Shown one piece after another: positions 9,542 through 20,531 of a stretch of 64,000 bases of DNA. Both the position numbers and the translations under genes were made by a program. The DNA comes from Microvelia longipes (taxonomy: Eukaryota; Arthropoda; Insecta; Hemiptera; Veliidae). Numbering within the stretch: position 1 is the first letter of the stretch; every line of letters starts with the position of its first letter. The DNA lies in NCBI GenBank assembly GCA_018340805.1, contig JACMZG010001911.1:49975713-50039712 (forward strand), in the 5' to 3' direction. The notes below the pieces were generated by a model. That model was given only the letters and a program-made list of their open reading frames with translations, searched no databases and was not told the origin of the DNA.

Positions 9542-10913
9542 AAATAGTTTAATTAATTTATAATCATATTTAAAATCAGAGTAATAGTATTTAAAAGATG
9601 GATATTTAAAAACAATTTGAATTGTAGCATATTTAAAAGATGGTAACTTTGTGCTTACTCATCTTGTTCTTGAGGAGTTTAGAAATAAATATGTATTACA
9701 TAAAAGTAGGAATTAAAAAAAAAATATTAAATATTAAGAATAATAAATAGATAAGTAGTGAGCAGGGGTCCCTGAGCCAGACCCTCCAGGAAAGTGTCTC
9801 CTAATGACATAGAGTGAAAAGACAAAGCCCAGGAGAGGCTAACCCAAAGCCCCAATCTTCTGCATCCAATCCATGACCAATCTATCCAATCGTCTTTATC
9901 TTCCTGAAAAATAAAGCAATTATATTCATTGCCGTAAAAAAAATAATAAAAAACATTAGCAAACGTTGCATCCGACAATAGTTATTAGCTTGCCAATGGA
10001 AAAAAGTAAGTTTTCTCCCAGAGTATTCAAATTGGTCCCTAAGGCTAGAGACAAAAGAACTATATTATTTTAATCTTGAGGCTTGCCGAGGAATTAATTT
10101 AGTTGATTCCAAGGCTTGCCACATGAACCATTTAGTTAACTTACGAGGCTAAGCTGAGAGAGTTAATTACTGTTCGGGTGTTATGACCTATTTTTCTCAT
10201 TGTATAAATATATGTTTACCTCAAGAAGAGAGAAAATAGTATCATAAAAACAGTGAGAGTTAGAATCGCGATATGCTTTATTAAAGTTCCCTTTTGATTT
10301 ATTGAATAATTCACAATTTTTTACATAGTCTGCCTTCTTAATCAAAATTAAAAATTAATGTTAAATGTTTACTTATTTAAAATAAATAAATCAAACAAAA
10401 TAATATAATTTTGAGATTTTAATTCAATACTTGAACCGGGACTTCTTATTATAAAATCATTTTTTTATATTTATTATTAATTTTGATTATTTTGGTTAGC
10501 TAATTTTTTTTTATTAACATAAATAATGCAATTCATTTATAACAGTCATTAACTATTAGTTCTTTAAAAATGCTAAATAAACACTTAGTTTTGAAATATC
10601 ATGTTTTTAAAAACCACATACACAACTTTAAATAACTATTGTATTTCGAGAACTATTAAACATTTTATAAACATTGTTGCCGTACTTTGTAAGGAGAAAA
10701 TATTATACTCATCTAAGGTCTATAACTTTTACCTTACTCACGTAAATGCTTTAAATTATTTTACATACTTGATGTGTGTAAAAAGTTTGCGTCCCTAATG
10801 AGAATCAAACTCGTAACCATAAAGTTAAGAGGTAAAGAAGCCAACAACTGAAGAACAAAAGAGAAAATGATGAGCGGGAGTAATGTATAGTTGTCATGAC
10901 AACTAAAGCTATT
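9542..10913. other. AT-rich intergenic DNA
   Basis: Short frames at 9727-9978 and 10601-10798 have no recognisable family features and AT-driven composition. No repeats with known partners are seen. Confidence 0.4.
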
Positions 10914-11325
10914 TTTCTCCCTGTAGATTCAGATCAGGAGTTATGAGTCACTTTTCTCTCTGTAGATTCAGACCAGGAGTTATGAGTTACTTTTCTTCCT
11001 GTAGATTCAGACCATGAGTTATGAGTTACTTTTCTCCCTGTAGATTTAGACCAGGAGTTATGAGTTACTTTTCTCTCTGTAGATTCAGACCAGGATTATG
11101 ACTCACTTTTCTCCCTGTAGTTCAGACCAGGAGAGTAGACAGACAGGATTTATGAGTCACTTTCTCCCTGTAGATTTAGACCAGGAGTTATGAGTAACTT
11201 TCTCTCTGTAGATTCAGACCAAGAGTTATGACTCACTTTTCTCCCTGTAGATTCAGATCAGGAGTTATGACTCACTTTTCTCCCTGTAGATTCAGACCAG
11301 GAGTTATGAGTCACTTTTCATCCTC
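10914..11325 (+). repeat. 39-bp tandem repeat array, about ten units
   Basis: The unit runs GTAGATTCAGACCAGGAGTT followed by ATGAGTCACTTTTCTCCCT. Copies differ by single substitutions (AGATCAGG, GAGTTACTT, GACTCACTT) and a few indels, and one unit near 11120-11150 carries an AGTAGACAGACAGG insertion. There are no unique spacers, so it is a minisatellite and not a CRISPR array. Confidence 0.95.
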
Positions 11326-11819
11326 TAAAGAGGAAAAATATACTCTTCTTCCTACTATTAAATATAACTTATATATTAGTAATTAACTTTCGCTGATAAT
11401 ATTTAGGTTTTAAATCTTCTAGATAAGTACGTGTTGAACTAAAAAACATTGAAAACATAAAACTTTTTTAAATAACGTGACCTCCGCTGGAAAGGAATGC
11501 CGAGAAAAAAAAGAGGTGGGCGCTTATAGCTACTTCAGCAAAATATTTGAGAATTATCTGTTTTGAAAAAAGAGTTTCCCAAATTCTAAGCTTAAATTCG
11601 AATTCTTTATTTAAGATCATAACTCCTGATAAGAAGGGAAAGAGATTAAAAGAAGGGTGACAATTCATTATGTCGGTTGCAGGTTTTGTATGATAATTCA
11701 ATCCTCCCTGTATCTCCTCCAAATCGGTATTATTTGAAAGTGTAGTGCACTGACATAATCACAAACCAACTATAAATTCGCATTAGCTGGCTGGTTCTGA
11801 AAAGAAGTGGCTTGGTTGT
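11326..11819. other. Intergenic DNA
   Basis: A short open frame at 11468-11722 (minus) shows no domain. Nothing is supported as a gene. Confidence 0.35.
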
Positions 11820-12075
11820 GTTCTATTAGCGAATTTTCTTTGGAAAAAAATCGCTAATGGGATAGGCGTCATGACGGGAGTCAAACCTCAGACCGGGCGA
11901 GAGGTCTATGATAAAGAAAAAGTAACGTCTCCCGAAACTTAATTTGACAATTTTTTGAAATTTTGCTGACCTACCTGGTTTTAATTAGGGTTTGTGTCAT
12001 CCCCAAGGTTATTTTCGTACCAAGTTTGATTAAAAAATAGTAATGTGTTCGGAAGATAGCGCGTTTACAAGAATG
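11820..12075 (+). repeat. Dispersed repeat family D, copy 2
   Basis: It begins with the palindrome TTAGCGAATTTTC/AAATCGCTAA and GATAGGCGTCATGACGG. It then carries AATTTTGCTGACC, TAATTAGGGTTTGTGTCATC, CCAAGGTTATTTTCGTACC, AAGTTTGATTAAAAAATA and TTCGGAAGATAGCGCGTTTA. Relative to the 8.6-kb copy, the palindrome block lies on the other side. Confidence 0.6.
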
Positions 12076-12421
12076 TGTCCTTTACACGCAGGACCCGCGT
12101 GTCCAATCAACCTGATTGAGATTTTTCTGTGGTTTCCCTCAATTTTACAGGCAAATGCCAGGTTGAATCATCAAAAGTCAGTCCTCAGACTGTATAGGCA
12201 ACCCTTTTTGAAACTCCTGCAAACTACCTTTACAATATAAACCTATTCAAAACACCATCAAAAATATCTTTTGACAATATTAAAAAAAAAAAAATAATAA
12301 TAAATAAAAATAAATTACCCAAACCAAAAAATATAAAATTATCCTTAACCCAAACAAACCCCCTCACACCCCAAAAAATAATTAAAATTTTACCACAAAA
12401 ATAACAAATTTAAAAGTAAAA

Positions 12422-12423
<2 letters not shown>

Positions 12424-12477
<54 letters not shown>

Positions 12478-12507
12478 TATATATATTATAATATATATAT
12501 ATATATA
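12424..12507. repeat. (TA)n microsatellite
   Basis: A TA tract with two AATAT breaks. Confidence 0.96.
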
Positions 12508-12644
12508 TAAATCTACTCAGGAAAGTGATCCGGGGTGGATACATCACTGAAAGCTAGGGTGCCTGGGATTGAATCCTGGTACGAACGGAATGACAATAAT
12601 AACGAAAAGTTATTATTGTTTTTTTACATTGTAGTTTATAACTA

Positions 12645-13385
12645 AAACCTAATTCTGACGCGGTGGTCTATGCGATAAAACTTTTAAAGAAACAAACCAA
12701 GAAACTAACTGAGCATTAAACTAGTGAAAATATTGGTGTGCAATGCCAATTTAAGAGGTATACTTTTGTAAAACTAACAGGATGCACATTTCCTTTGAAA
12801 AATACAGAAAAAATGAGTTTATGAGTATTGCTTGATAACTGCTCAAGTTATAAAGCATAAACCGGATCGATTGACCGGTTTATGCTCGATCGGCCCGTGG
12901 CGATTTAGACACATCCCATTTCGAATCAAAAACTAATTTACAAACAAAGAACTTGGTTATGAGGAAAATTATCTGTTTTATATTTGTTTTTGAATTCTTG
13001 TATCAAATTTTTATCGAAATACGCGCTTTCTTGCTTATCAATCCAAATTTGCTTATGTTTTTGGTATATATTTAAAAACCTGAGCAGTAGCGTCACAACT
13101 TGTAATTTATTTGCTTAGCATTTTTTAAAGAAATTCGCTAAAAATTAGCATATTCAAAAATTAGCAGCTTCAAATGAGTGCAAATAATGTTATGTCTAAT
13201 CTATGAGATAAATATGTTCTTTTTCTTTAGAAAAATTTAAAAAAAAAAACAATAATAAGTTGTAAAGCTACTGCTTATGTTAATAAATATATACTGAAAA
13301 CTTAAGCAAAATTGGATTGATAAGCAAAAAAAGGACTTTCAATGAAAGTTTGCCCGGCTTGCGAATCTCCGCACCCGAATTATTA
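12645..13385. mobile_element. Diverged copy of the GCGCGGTGGTCCGC hairpin MITE with inner inverted repeat
   Basis: The left end AATTCTGACGCGGTGGTC (12649-) and right end GCGGAG...CGCACCCGAATTA (to about 13385) are degenerate inverted copies of the 7.75-kb MITE ends. CCTTTGAAAAATACAG and AAGCATAAACCGG match that MITE's inner arm. Inside lies a second inverted pair: about 13030-13100 (TTGCTTATCAATCCAAATTT) and 13259-13335 (AAATTGGATTGATAAGCAA). An 11-bp perfect hairpin GCATAAACCGG/CCGGTTTATGC sits at 12855-12884. No ORF is present. Confidence 0.6.
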
Positions 13386-13818
13386 TTTGTGTTACTGCAT
13401 ACTTAATTGATTATTATTATTATTATTTATATAACAAGAGTTGCATCCGGTCACATGGCCGCTCCGGCTGTGACCTCACATAGTCAGGCGACAGGTAGTT
13501 GCTGTTCTATATAAGTTTGAAATCATTTTATCTGCTGATTATTATTTTCTTGTATTGTTGACACCGCGCAGAAAATGACTAAAACTATATTAGTGAGTTT
13601 TATTATAACTTGAAAATTAGAACGAATTTACAAACTATGTGTGGTTTATACGGGTGCTGATTTAAAACAGGAGTAAATAAGGTAGTTTTCTGTTGCAACC
13701 AGAGGTTATTAAATTTATTGATTTGGCGCTAGCGTGACAAAACAAGACCATAAATGAACCTTTGGATTAATCCGTAGATTTATATTATAAAAAGTTTTAC
13801 AATTATTTTATTATTTAT
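13386..13818. other. Intergenic DNA
   Basis: A more GC-rich block at about 13440-13500 (GGTCACATGGCCGCTCCGG) stands out from its surroundings but has no partner in the window. No gene is seen. Confidence 0.35.
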
Positions 13819-13831
13819 CTATATAAATTCA

Positions 13832-13833
<2 letters not shown>

Positions 13834-13880
<47 letters not shown>

Positions 13881-14105
13881 CCCGTTTAGAGCCTCGCGGC
13901 TCATCAGGGATAACCCTTGGGGAACCTCCTCAGATGGTTGCGGCAACCATTACGCTCAAAGTATAATCTAAAGTTGGCAATATATTATTTGACGAAATTT
14001 TATATATAAACTGAGAGCGTAACCTGGGCTGAGATCCCCAGACCTCCTTAGTGTCAAAGGTTAGTATAAATACTAACTCTCTAACGACCTCTACCATGGA
14101 GGCGG
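13834..14105 (-). mobile_element. Short retroposon (SINE-like) with (TAA)n tail and 15-bp target duplication
   Basis: CTATATAAATTCAAA occurs exactly at 13819-13833 and again at 14106-14120, flanking this ~270-bp segment. On the plus strand the segment opens with a (TAA)n run (about 13834-13878), so on the minus strand it ends in (TTA)n, the simple-repeat 3' tail of many SINEs and LINE-mobilised sequences. The minus-strand head starts CCGCCTCCATGGTAGAGGTC, where TGGTAGAGG resembles a pol III box A; no clear box B is seen. There is no ORF. Duplication length and tail support target-primed reverse transcription by a LINE. A tRNA origin is unproven. Confidence 0.75.
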
Positions 14106-14245
14106 CTATATAAATTCAAATACTGAAATTAAATTATGGTATTTTACTTTTATAAGTAACTAATAAATTTTTCCTCTCTTAAATCTATCATTACAGGGTT
14201 TTATTTATAATGGTGTCTTTTCTAATGGTATGGGAGCAATGGAGT

Positions 14246-14326
14246 TACATAAGAGGTATAGTAATATGGTGGGGAGGCAAAGCCAGGCAAATAGGCCACG
14301 TTGTTGGGCCCTTCTTGCCAAAAATT
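14246..14326 (-). repeat. Dispersed repeat shared with 44338-44408
   Basis: On the minus strand GGCAAGAAGGGCCCAACAAC, then GTGGCCTATTTGCCTGG and a CCACCATATTACTA block. The plus strand at 44338-44408 has the same blocks with few changes. Both could be read as a short peptide around RAQQRGL, but the frame is not sustained. Confidence 0.6.
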
Positions 14327-14330
14327 AGAG

Positions 14331-16670
14331 GTCTAAATGCCTTAAAATAATTACCAATTTGGAAAAACAATATTAATGAAGATTGATAGTAAGTTAAAAT
14401 AACCTTAAAAAATTTAAATGCACGTGATTAAAGGATATGGTACTAATTTGTGTGATCTTTCCTTGTTTTGTGAATTTCATCATAGGGAAATAAAAACTAT
14501 CCATCACCTGCTTGGTACTTATTGGTCCTTATAATAATTTAGTAACTAAAAAGGGACGCAATATAATGAACTTACAAGCTGTTTCTAATAAGCTTGTAAT
14601 AAAATATTCCATTAAGCGTGATTTTCTTTATAGTAACTCGCATAAATTTAATATTTAGTCGGTTAAATGTTTTACTAATATTTTAATATTAGTGCTAATA
14701 TTAATATTTTAAGGACTTCAAGTTTTACCTTGGGGCATTATTTACTACCTAAAATATCTCTTAATGACAACATTAATTTCTCATTAATTAGGAATAAAAT
14801 ATACCATAAAGCGATATTTTCTTTATACAAATTTGATACTTGGGTTGCTTAAATTTGTACCGTTTCAACATCTTCCATTGACTCTATAGGGGCTTAGCAC
14901 TTAAATTGTCCTTTTCTTGATTTTATATTGAAAATTAAAAAAATAAGGGTGATTTATCTTTTGAAAGAATCCAAGGGTTGCTTAGGATCTTTTGAAAAAA
15001 TCCTATCAATAAGCATTTTAGGGGTTTCAAGTTAAGGGAATGTTAATGATTTATTCCTTACAACCGGAGGTTATCAAATAGATTATTTTGCTACTAACTT
15101 CATTTGATTTTTTTATATTTGTAAATAAAGTGTTTCTTTCTTTATCTCTACAGTTTTGGATTTATGTCGATCATGACACAAAATAAATGGTGAATGTTTT
15201 TTTATGATAAAAATTATATAAAATCAATTTTAAAACTAATTGCAAATTGTATTAGCTTTCCAATGGGTGAAAAACTGTTAGGCTAACAAAATTGCTTAAG
15301 CCACAATCAGCGATTTTATGATGAAATAGACTTTGTGGCAGAACGGTTGAAAGTTGGACTATATTATAGTCAATACGAAGTTTTCTCGAATTTTCATCAG
15401 ATTTCTTGTTGAAAATGACCTCCTTCTATATTGCTGTTTTTATTTTTTACGCTATGCATGTTACGCATTGTTTCTTTTAAACGAGTGTTGAAAATAGTTG
15501 GCTCTATGTGAAAATAGAGCCAATGATATTTAGTTATTTTAGAATCCAAAGTCAGTTGGTCGTTAAGACAACCAATAGACACTAAACTTTAAAAATTTGT
15601 ACCTAAATGAAATTAGAATATAATATATTGTTCACAAGCGACTGGTTTCTATTTTATTAACTTTCGGGCTCTTCTAATTATTTAAAGGTTTTGGTATTTC
15701 TCTTGCTCAATTTGAGCAATTTGTGTTTTTATTTCATATTTTCACATAATCAGAAGCTTGGGCTGTTGGACATATCAGGCTTGGAAAGGCTTGTATCTAT
15801 ATATACAAACTTAAAATTAAATTTTTAATAGAACGGTATTTTGACACGGCAGCTTATAAAATAATCATACCTCCATAAATAGAATTGTGGATGACAAAAT
15901 CAGAAAGTATTCTTTCAACAATAAAATACACATCCCATAGCTATAACACAAACACTAATACATTATACATAAAAATAAAGTGCTCTAATATAAGCAATAA
16001 AGCATTAATCAAAGAAATTTAAATATTAATAAAGAAAAAAACCAAATATAAATCTAAGTTTAGTAATAAAAGAACAACATAATATTTAATAGTTAAATTA
16101 ATCTGAAAATTATTGCAAATATTTATTTAAAGATAAAATAAATACACATTTCTTATATTATTTAATATAAATATTTTTGATTATTATTTTTACTTAGCAA
16201 AAATAAAATTTTAGAATTTTCAATAACAAAAATAAGTTCGCACTAGAAATTTTATTTAAATATTTGTGATTTTTTTGGATTTGTTTCATTTACTTATAAT
16301 TTTAAAAATGTTACGTAATAATTATCCGATTTAGTTGATGATATGACTAATCTAAGAGCGAATCTATTGTGGAGCAAATGTGCTTCAACATCTCTGATAT
16401 ATAGAGGCTGCACTGCACATTCCGACCTCTTGGCGCCTTAATCCCTCAAGGACAATCTCCTGAAAACTTCATGCCCCCTCCCACCAACAATCACACATTT
16501 ATTACCAATTTGTTTCGATTTTAATGATAACTGAAATATTTTTTTATACGCACATTCAAAATAAATTTTATATTTGTAATTAAGGACTTTTAATTTTAAA
16601 ATATATAAAATTCAGACATATATTTTTGTAATGAGGAAGCCAATTGGAATTGCATTTTGATTAAAATTTA
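14331..16670. other. Long AT-rich stretch without recognised genes
   Basis: A loose direct repeat of about 60 bp occurs at about 14590-14650 and 14790-14860 (GGAATAAAATATACCATAAA-like, then TTTCTTTATA). A GTGGCAGAACGGTTGAAAG block at about 15337 resembles blocks at 3537 and 19760. The frame at 15397-15582 has no domain. Confidence 0.4.
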
Positions 16671-16678
16671 CTAGCTGC

Positions 16679-16979
16679 CATAGAGATATTACTACTAAAG
16701 CCCTTCAGGTTAAATTTTGAAACATCGAAAAAGTAACCTAAACAACTTTGCTTATAACCATAATCAAATAATCAGCGAATAATTACAATAACTTATACAG
16801 TAAAACGTTAAAAATACAAATCAAAACACCAACAATATGTGGGAAACCAAAATAATTATATTATTTTTAACCTTAACTCAGTCTTGAAGAAGGATTCAAT
16901 GAGGTTACACAGAGCCCCAAAAAGATGTTTCAGGACTCTCTATGTATTTAGATAGGCTATATCCCCTCATATGTCTATA
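16679..16979. mobile_element. hAT-type MITE, family CATAGAGATAT, copy 1
   Basis: It is flanked by the 8-bp duplication CTAGCTGC (16671-16678 and 16980-16987). It starts CATAGAGATATTACTACTA and ends near GGCTATATCCCCTCATATGT. Internal landmarks shared with the other copies are TTTTGAAACATCGAAAAAGT, AAACGTTAAAAATACAAATC and AGGTTACACAGAGCCCC. At ~300 bp with no ORF, it is non-autonomous. It lies in opposite orientation to copy 2, about 230 bp away. Confidence 0.88.
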
Positions 16980-17210
16980 CTAGCTGCATGTTATCATGTT
17001 TACTTTTTAATTTATCATTTACCGTTGAAAAATTAAACAATTTTAGCATTTTTTATTGTTTCCAATTTTTTTTATTGTAATTGAACGCATAATGCAAGTT
17101 AATTATTTTATTTAAGTGTTCCAAAAATGTATTGCTTATAATTATTGAAATAATTATAAGCAAATATAAAGTCCATTCATTATCACTTATAAATATAAGA
17201 GATTTAAAAC

Positions 17211-17531
17211 CATAGAGATATATACTAGAGGGGGCATAGCCTATCTCAATACATTGAGAAGCCTGAAACATCTTGTTGGGGCTCTCAGGGGCTCTGTGTA
17301 ACCTCATTGAAACCTCCTCCAAAGAGTTACTTAAGGTTATAATAAATCAATTGATTTCGGCCTACCGCAAATAGATTGTGTTTTGAATTGTATTTTTAAC
17401 GTTTTACTAAATAAGTTATTGTAATTTTTCACTCATTATTTGATTATATTTATAAGCGAAGGGGTTCAGGTTACTTTTTCGATGTTTCAAAATTTAACCT
17501 ATAGAGCTCCTCTAGTAATAATATCTCTATG
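17211..17531. mobile_element. hAT-type MITE, family CATAGAGATAT, copy 2
   Basis: Exact 8-bp duplication TTTAAAAC at 17203-17210 and 17532-17539. The terminal inverted repeats are CATAGAGATATATACTAGAG and its complement CTCTAGTAATAATATCTCTATG-like end. This is the most intact copy (321 bp). Confidence 0.92.
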
Positions 17532-17539
17532 TTTAAAAC

Positions 17540-18126
17540 TGTCTACCTGTAGCTTTTCTTCTCTACCTTCTAAAAGGAGGAGCAAGGTTTGCATGAGGAA
17601 AAAAAGGAACACCCACTTTTTTCATTAAATGTTATCGTTTAAGTCCTTACAGATTTTTTAAAAAAACGATAAAATGATGGCTGTATACAGCCATCCATGT
17701 ATAAATATATGGATGGGAACATTTCTTGTAAACATGCTACAGCTCAAACGACTGATCAAATTTTAGTAAATCATGGCACAAAAATTAAGTCTTATAAGAG
17801 AAATAATAACTTGATTTGATTTTGGAGTAAATCTAACACAGCTTATTAAAGTTTTTAAAAAGTAAAAAAAAAAAATTTGGTTAAAAAGTGTTTATAGTGA
17901 TGTTTTTTAAGTTGTTAAAAACGAAGAGAGCTTAACCACATCTGTACCTAGCACTCTAGCACATTTCTCGAGATTTTAATAGCCGCTTGCTTGAACAGCA
18001 ATATGTTCCTAGCATTTCCAAGCGTAAAGGTGACTGCCTACAGTGAAAGCCTCATTCCGTGATGGCCTGCTTTGTTTTCAAAAGACTTTTAATGTTGTAT
18101 ACTTGTTGAAATGCACACTTGATTTA
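17540..18126. other. Intergenic DNA
   Basis: No coding similarity. Frames are short and AT-driven. Confidence 0.4.
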
Positions 18127-18415
18127 CTTTTCCTATTTTATACCGTAGGTATAAAGGAAAATTATTGTTTATGAAAAAAAACCGAAAATGGGATTTCACC
18201 TGAATTATCCGTTTTAGGTGTTTTAAGATATTTGAAGTGTTTTTTACGATACTGTCTGTCTGTTTGTTTGCGTGGGTCAGTTATAATCGTAGCTACCTGC
18301 TAATTTATGCTAAATAGTTGAAACTTACTACAAAAAATTAACCTTTAGGTCCTAATTGTGCTCTTCAAAAAATAATTTTTATGACGTTGTGAACCCCAAT
18401 AACGACAAAAAAAAT
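18127..18415 (-). repeat. Dispersed repeat family C, copy 1
   Basis: Read on the minus strand it runs from GTTCACAACGTCATAAAAAT to TTTATACCTACGGTAT. The same ends and order occur at 55088-55380 and 59321-59615 (plus strand), with a partial copy at 29221-29346. Landmarks are AATGACGTCATAAAAA, a CACAACTA(A/G)ACCTA block, an ACACAC-rich middle, AGGAGGTCT and TACGGTATAAATGAG. No ORF is present. It is about 290 bp and its class is unknown. Confidence 0.65.
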
Positions 18416-18720
18416 TGTCGATCGGTTTAGAACGCATAAAGTGTGCAAAATTTAATGTCTTTTTCAGCGTTAGTTCAGTTTTTATCTATATACGACTTGC
18501 ATTTAGTATACGTATTGAATTGTAAATAGTAAAAATTCGAAAAATAATCTACATTTGAATTTTGATACACCTTATTATTATGTAATTAATATGTAATAAT
18601 AAGTATCCGTTTATGCAATAAATAAGTTTACTAAGTTTCCGCTTCAATACAGCAAGTATACCTACAGTTTTTGTTAGATTATATAGAAGTCAAGCTGGGA
18701 ATAAAGCGATTTTATTTAAT
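18416..18720. other. AT-rich intergenic DNA
   Basis: Nothing recognised. Confidence 0.35.
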
Positions 18721-19045
18721 GTCTGAAGACGAGCAAAGCAAGTCCGGTGACCTTTAGCATTATAAACTTTCTATAAATTTAAAGGGCGAGTGAAGCAACT
18801 CCGAAGAAGTAAGGATAAGCGTAACGATTTCAATGTGGTAAGGAAAATGGAATAAAATTATTGTATTTATTATCTGAGGATTAGCGAAACGAGTCCAAAT
18901 ACGTGTTGCTGTATATATTTGGTAATTTTGTGTATTCTAAGGACGAGCGAATCAAGTCCGAAGTATAGTGAGGACGAGCGAAACAAGTCCGAAGTATAGT
19001 GAGGACGAGCGAATCAAGTCCGAAGTAGTGAGGATGAGCGTATCC
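18721..19045 (+). repeat. Tandem array of a GACGAGCGAA(T/G)CAAGTCCGAA motif
   Basis: Three near-identical 31-bp units (18940-19030) read GAGGACGAGCGAATCAAGTC, then CGAAGTATAGT. They are preceded by looser copies at about 18725, 18785 and 18877. The core is imperfectly self-complementary (GGAC...GTCC). Single copies occur at 47458 and, inverted, at 52915-53175. Confidence 0.85.
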
Positions 19046-19237
19046 GATATGAGATGAGAAAAAGTTTCGAGGTACCCCGTAGTCGATTTTTTAAAAATAT
19101 TAATCTTGTGAGATTTGTTGATTCAAATACTGTCTGATAGTATTAGATTTATGCTTACATTAATAGGCAGAGTTGCAAAGTATAATCCCCTGAATCATAA
19201 GTAAGCTCCAAATTTTAATCTTAAGACAATAATTTTC

Positions 19238-19783
19238 TAAATTTCATCCGTTTTCCCACATAGGCAAATTGTATGTTTTAGAAAAGTTAGCAATAATATG
19301 AGTTAAGTAAATACATACACTTGTTGCAGTCTTTGTAAGTAACATCTGCGGAAAAACATAATTACTGAATAATTAATCAAAAATTATTATTATTGTGAAT
19401 AAATTAAAAGACCAGTTATGTAAAATCTTAGTGTATAAATATGCTTAAAAAAAAAAGTGTTGTTAGACAAAGATAAGACATTTCTGCCAAAAAAAAACAA
19501 TAAATAATTAATTTATACAATAAATAATTGTTTAAGAAACAATTATGGAAACCATTTTTAGCAATAATTTAGTATTATATTTTTTCTTATTTTGTACATT
19601 TTTTAAATTTGGTTTTAAAACTTAACATTTAGTGAGCAAACGAAAAAAAAGTTTGCTATTTAGGTAATAATGTTCCTCCGCAGAGACTGCATCAAGAGTA
19701 TGTTTTTATTTAACTCATATTACGCTTATTGTTCTAAATTATATAATTTGCACATGTGGGAGAACGGATGAAGTTTTGACAGT
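19238..19783. mobile_element. Foldback repeat with ~125-bp inverted arms
   Basis: The left arm (about 19238-19365) and right arm (about 19656-19783) are inverted copies. Landmarks are TTCATCCGTT(T/C)TCCCACAT, AATATGAGTTAA(G/A)TAAA and TTG(T/A)TGCAGTCT followed by CTGCGGA. The ~290-bp spacer is AT-rich. No ORF is present, and the outer ends are not sharply defined. Confidence 0.65.
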
Positions 19784-20093
19784 TTATATGCTTTGCATAT
19801 AATTGTTTATATTTTTCTTTTCGAATGAATTAGTTTTATCATTTAATTTTAATTTATCTACATTTTAGGCAAGTGTATTTTTTTCTAAGCATATAATCAC
19901 TGTAACTATAACAGTAATACTCTAAATATGACAGCGAAAACACTACTTATTTTACTTCAATTGACAATATTTCAATTTGTAATAGTAATAAATAGAGAGT
20001 AATAAAAAAATTAAAATGTTAAGTATAAGTAAATAATATAACCAGTTAATAATATAAAATAAAAATGTTTGTTTTATTGAAAACGCATAAATT

Positions 20094-20240
20094 GAAGGAG
20101 TTGTTTCCGTTCTTGGCTAAACTTTTTCTCATCTCATATTTCTTTTAACGCCCCGCCTCAAAAATTCAAAACTTTTGTTTTTAGCAAAAATCATTTTCTT
20201 AGCAAATTTCTAGACTGTGTTTCTTAGGGATGGAAAGGAA
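20094..20240. repeat. Partial arm copy of the 2672-3640 foldback element
   Basis: GTTTCCGTTCTTGGCTAAAC, then TTTTCTCATCTCATATTTC and AACGCCCC match the right arm of the 2.7-kb element at 3257-3320 with scattered changes. Confidence 0.65.
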
Positions 20241-20465
20241 ACTGGATTCTTCATGATATTAAACGCTGAATATCATATAATTACATCACATTTCACTTTA
20301 TTGTAAATGATTTCGGATTCACGGTAGTAAAAATTATCGTTTCATGTATTTGCCTAAATCTTTATTTTTTGAGTGACCCTCCTTTCATGGATCTCTAAAT
20401 ACTGTACACCTTTATAATTTTGCATACATTATTGTGAGTTTTATTAACCCATGCGCTGCTGCTTA

Positions 20466-20471
20466 TATATA

Positions 20472-20503
<32 letters not shown>

Positions 20504-20531
20504 ATATAATATATATATATATATATATTAT
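20466..20531. repeat. (TA)n microsatellite
   Basis: A TA tract with AATAT interruptions. Confidence 0.95.

Noticed and set aside
10914..11325. Regular 39-bp repeats as a possible CRISPR array
   Set aside because: Units are directly adjacent with no unique spacers, and the context is eukaryotic transposon-rich DNA; it is a minisatellite.
12560..12590. GGGATTGAATCCTGG as a tRNA T-arm
   Set aside because: It resembles box B, but no box A or tRNA fold is found upstream.
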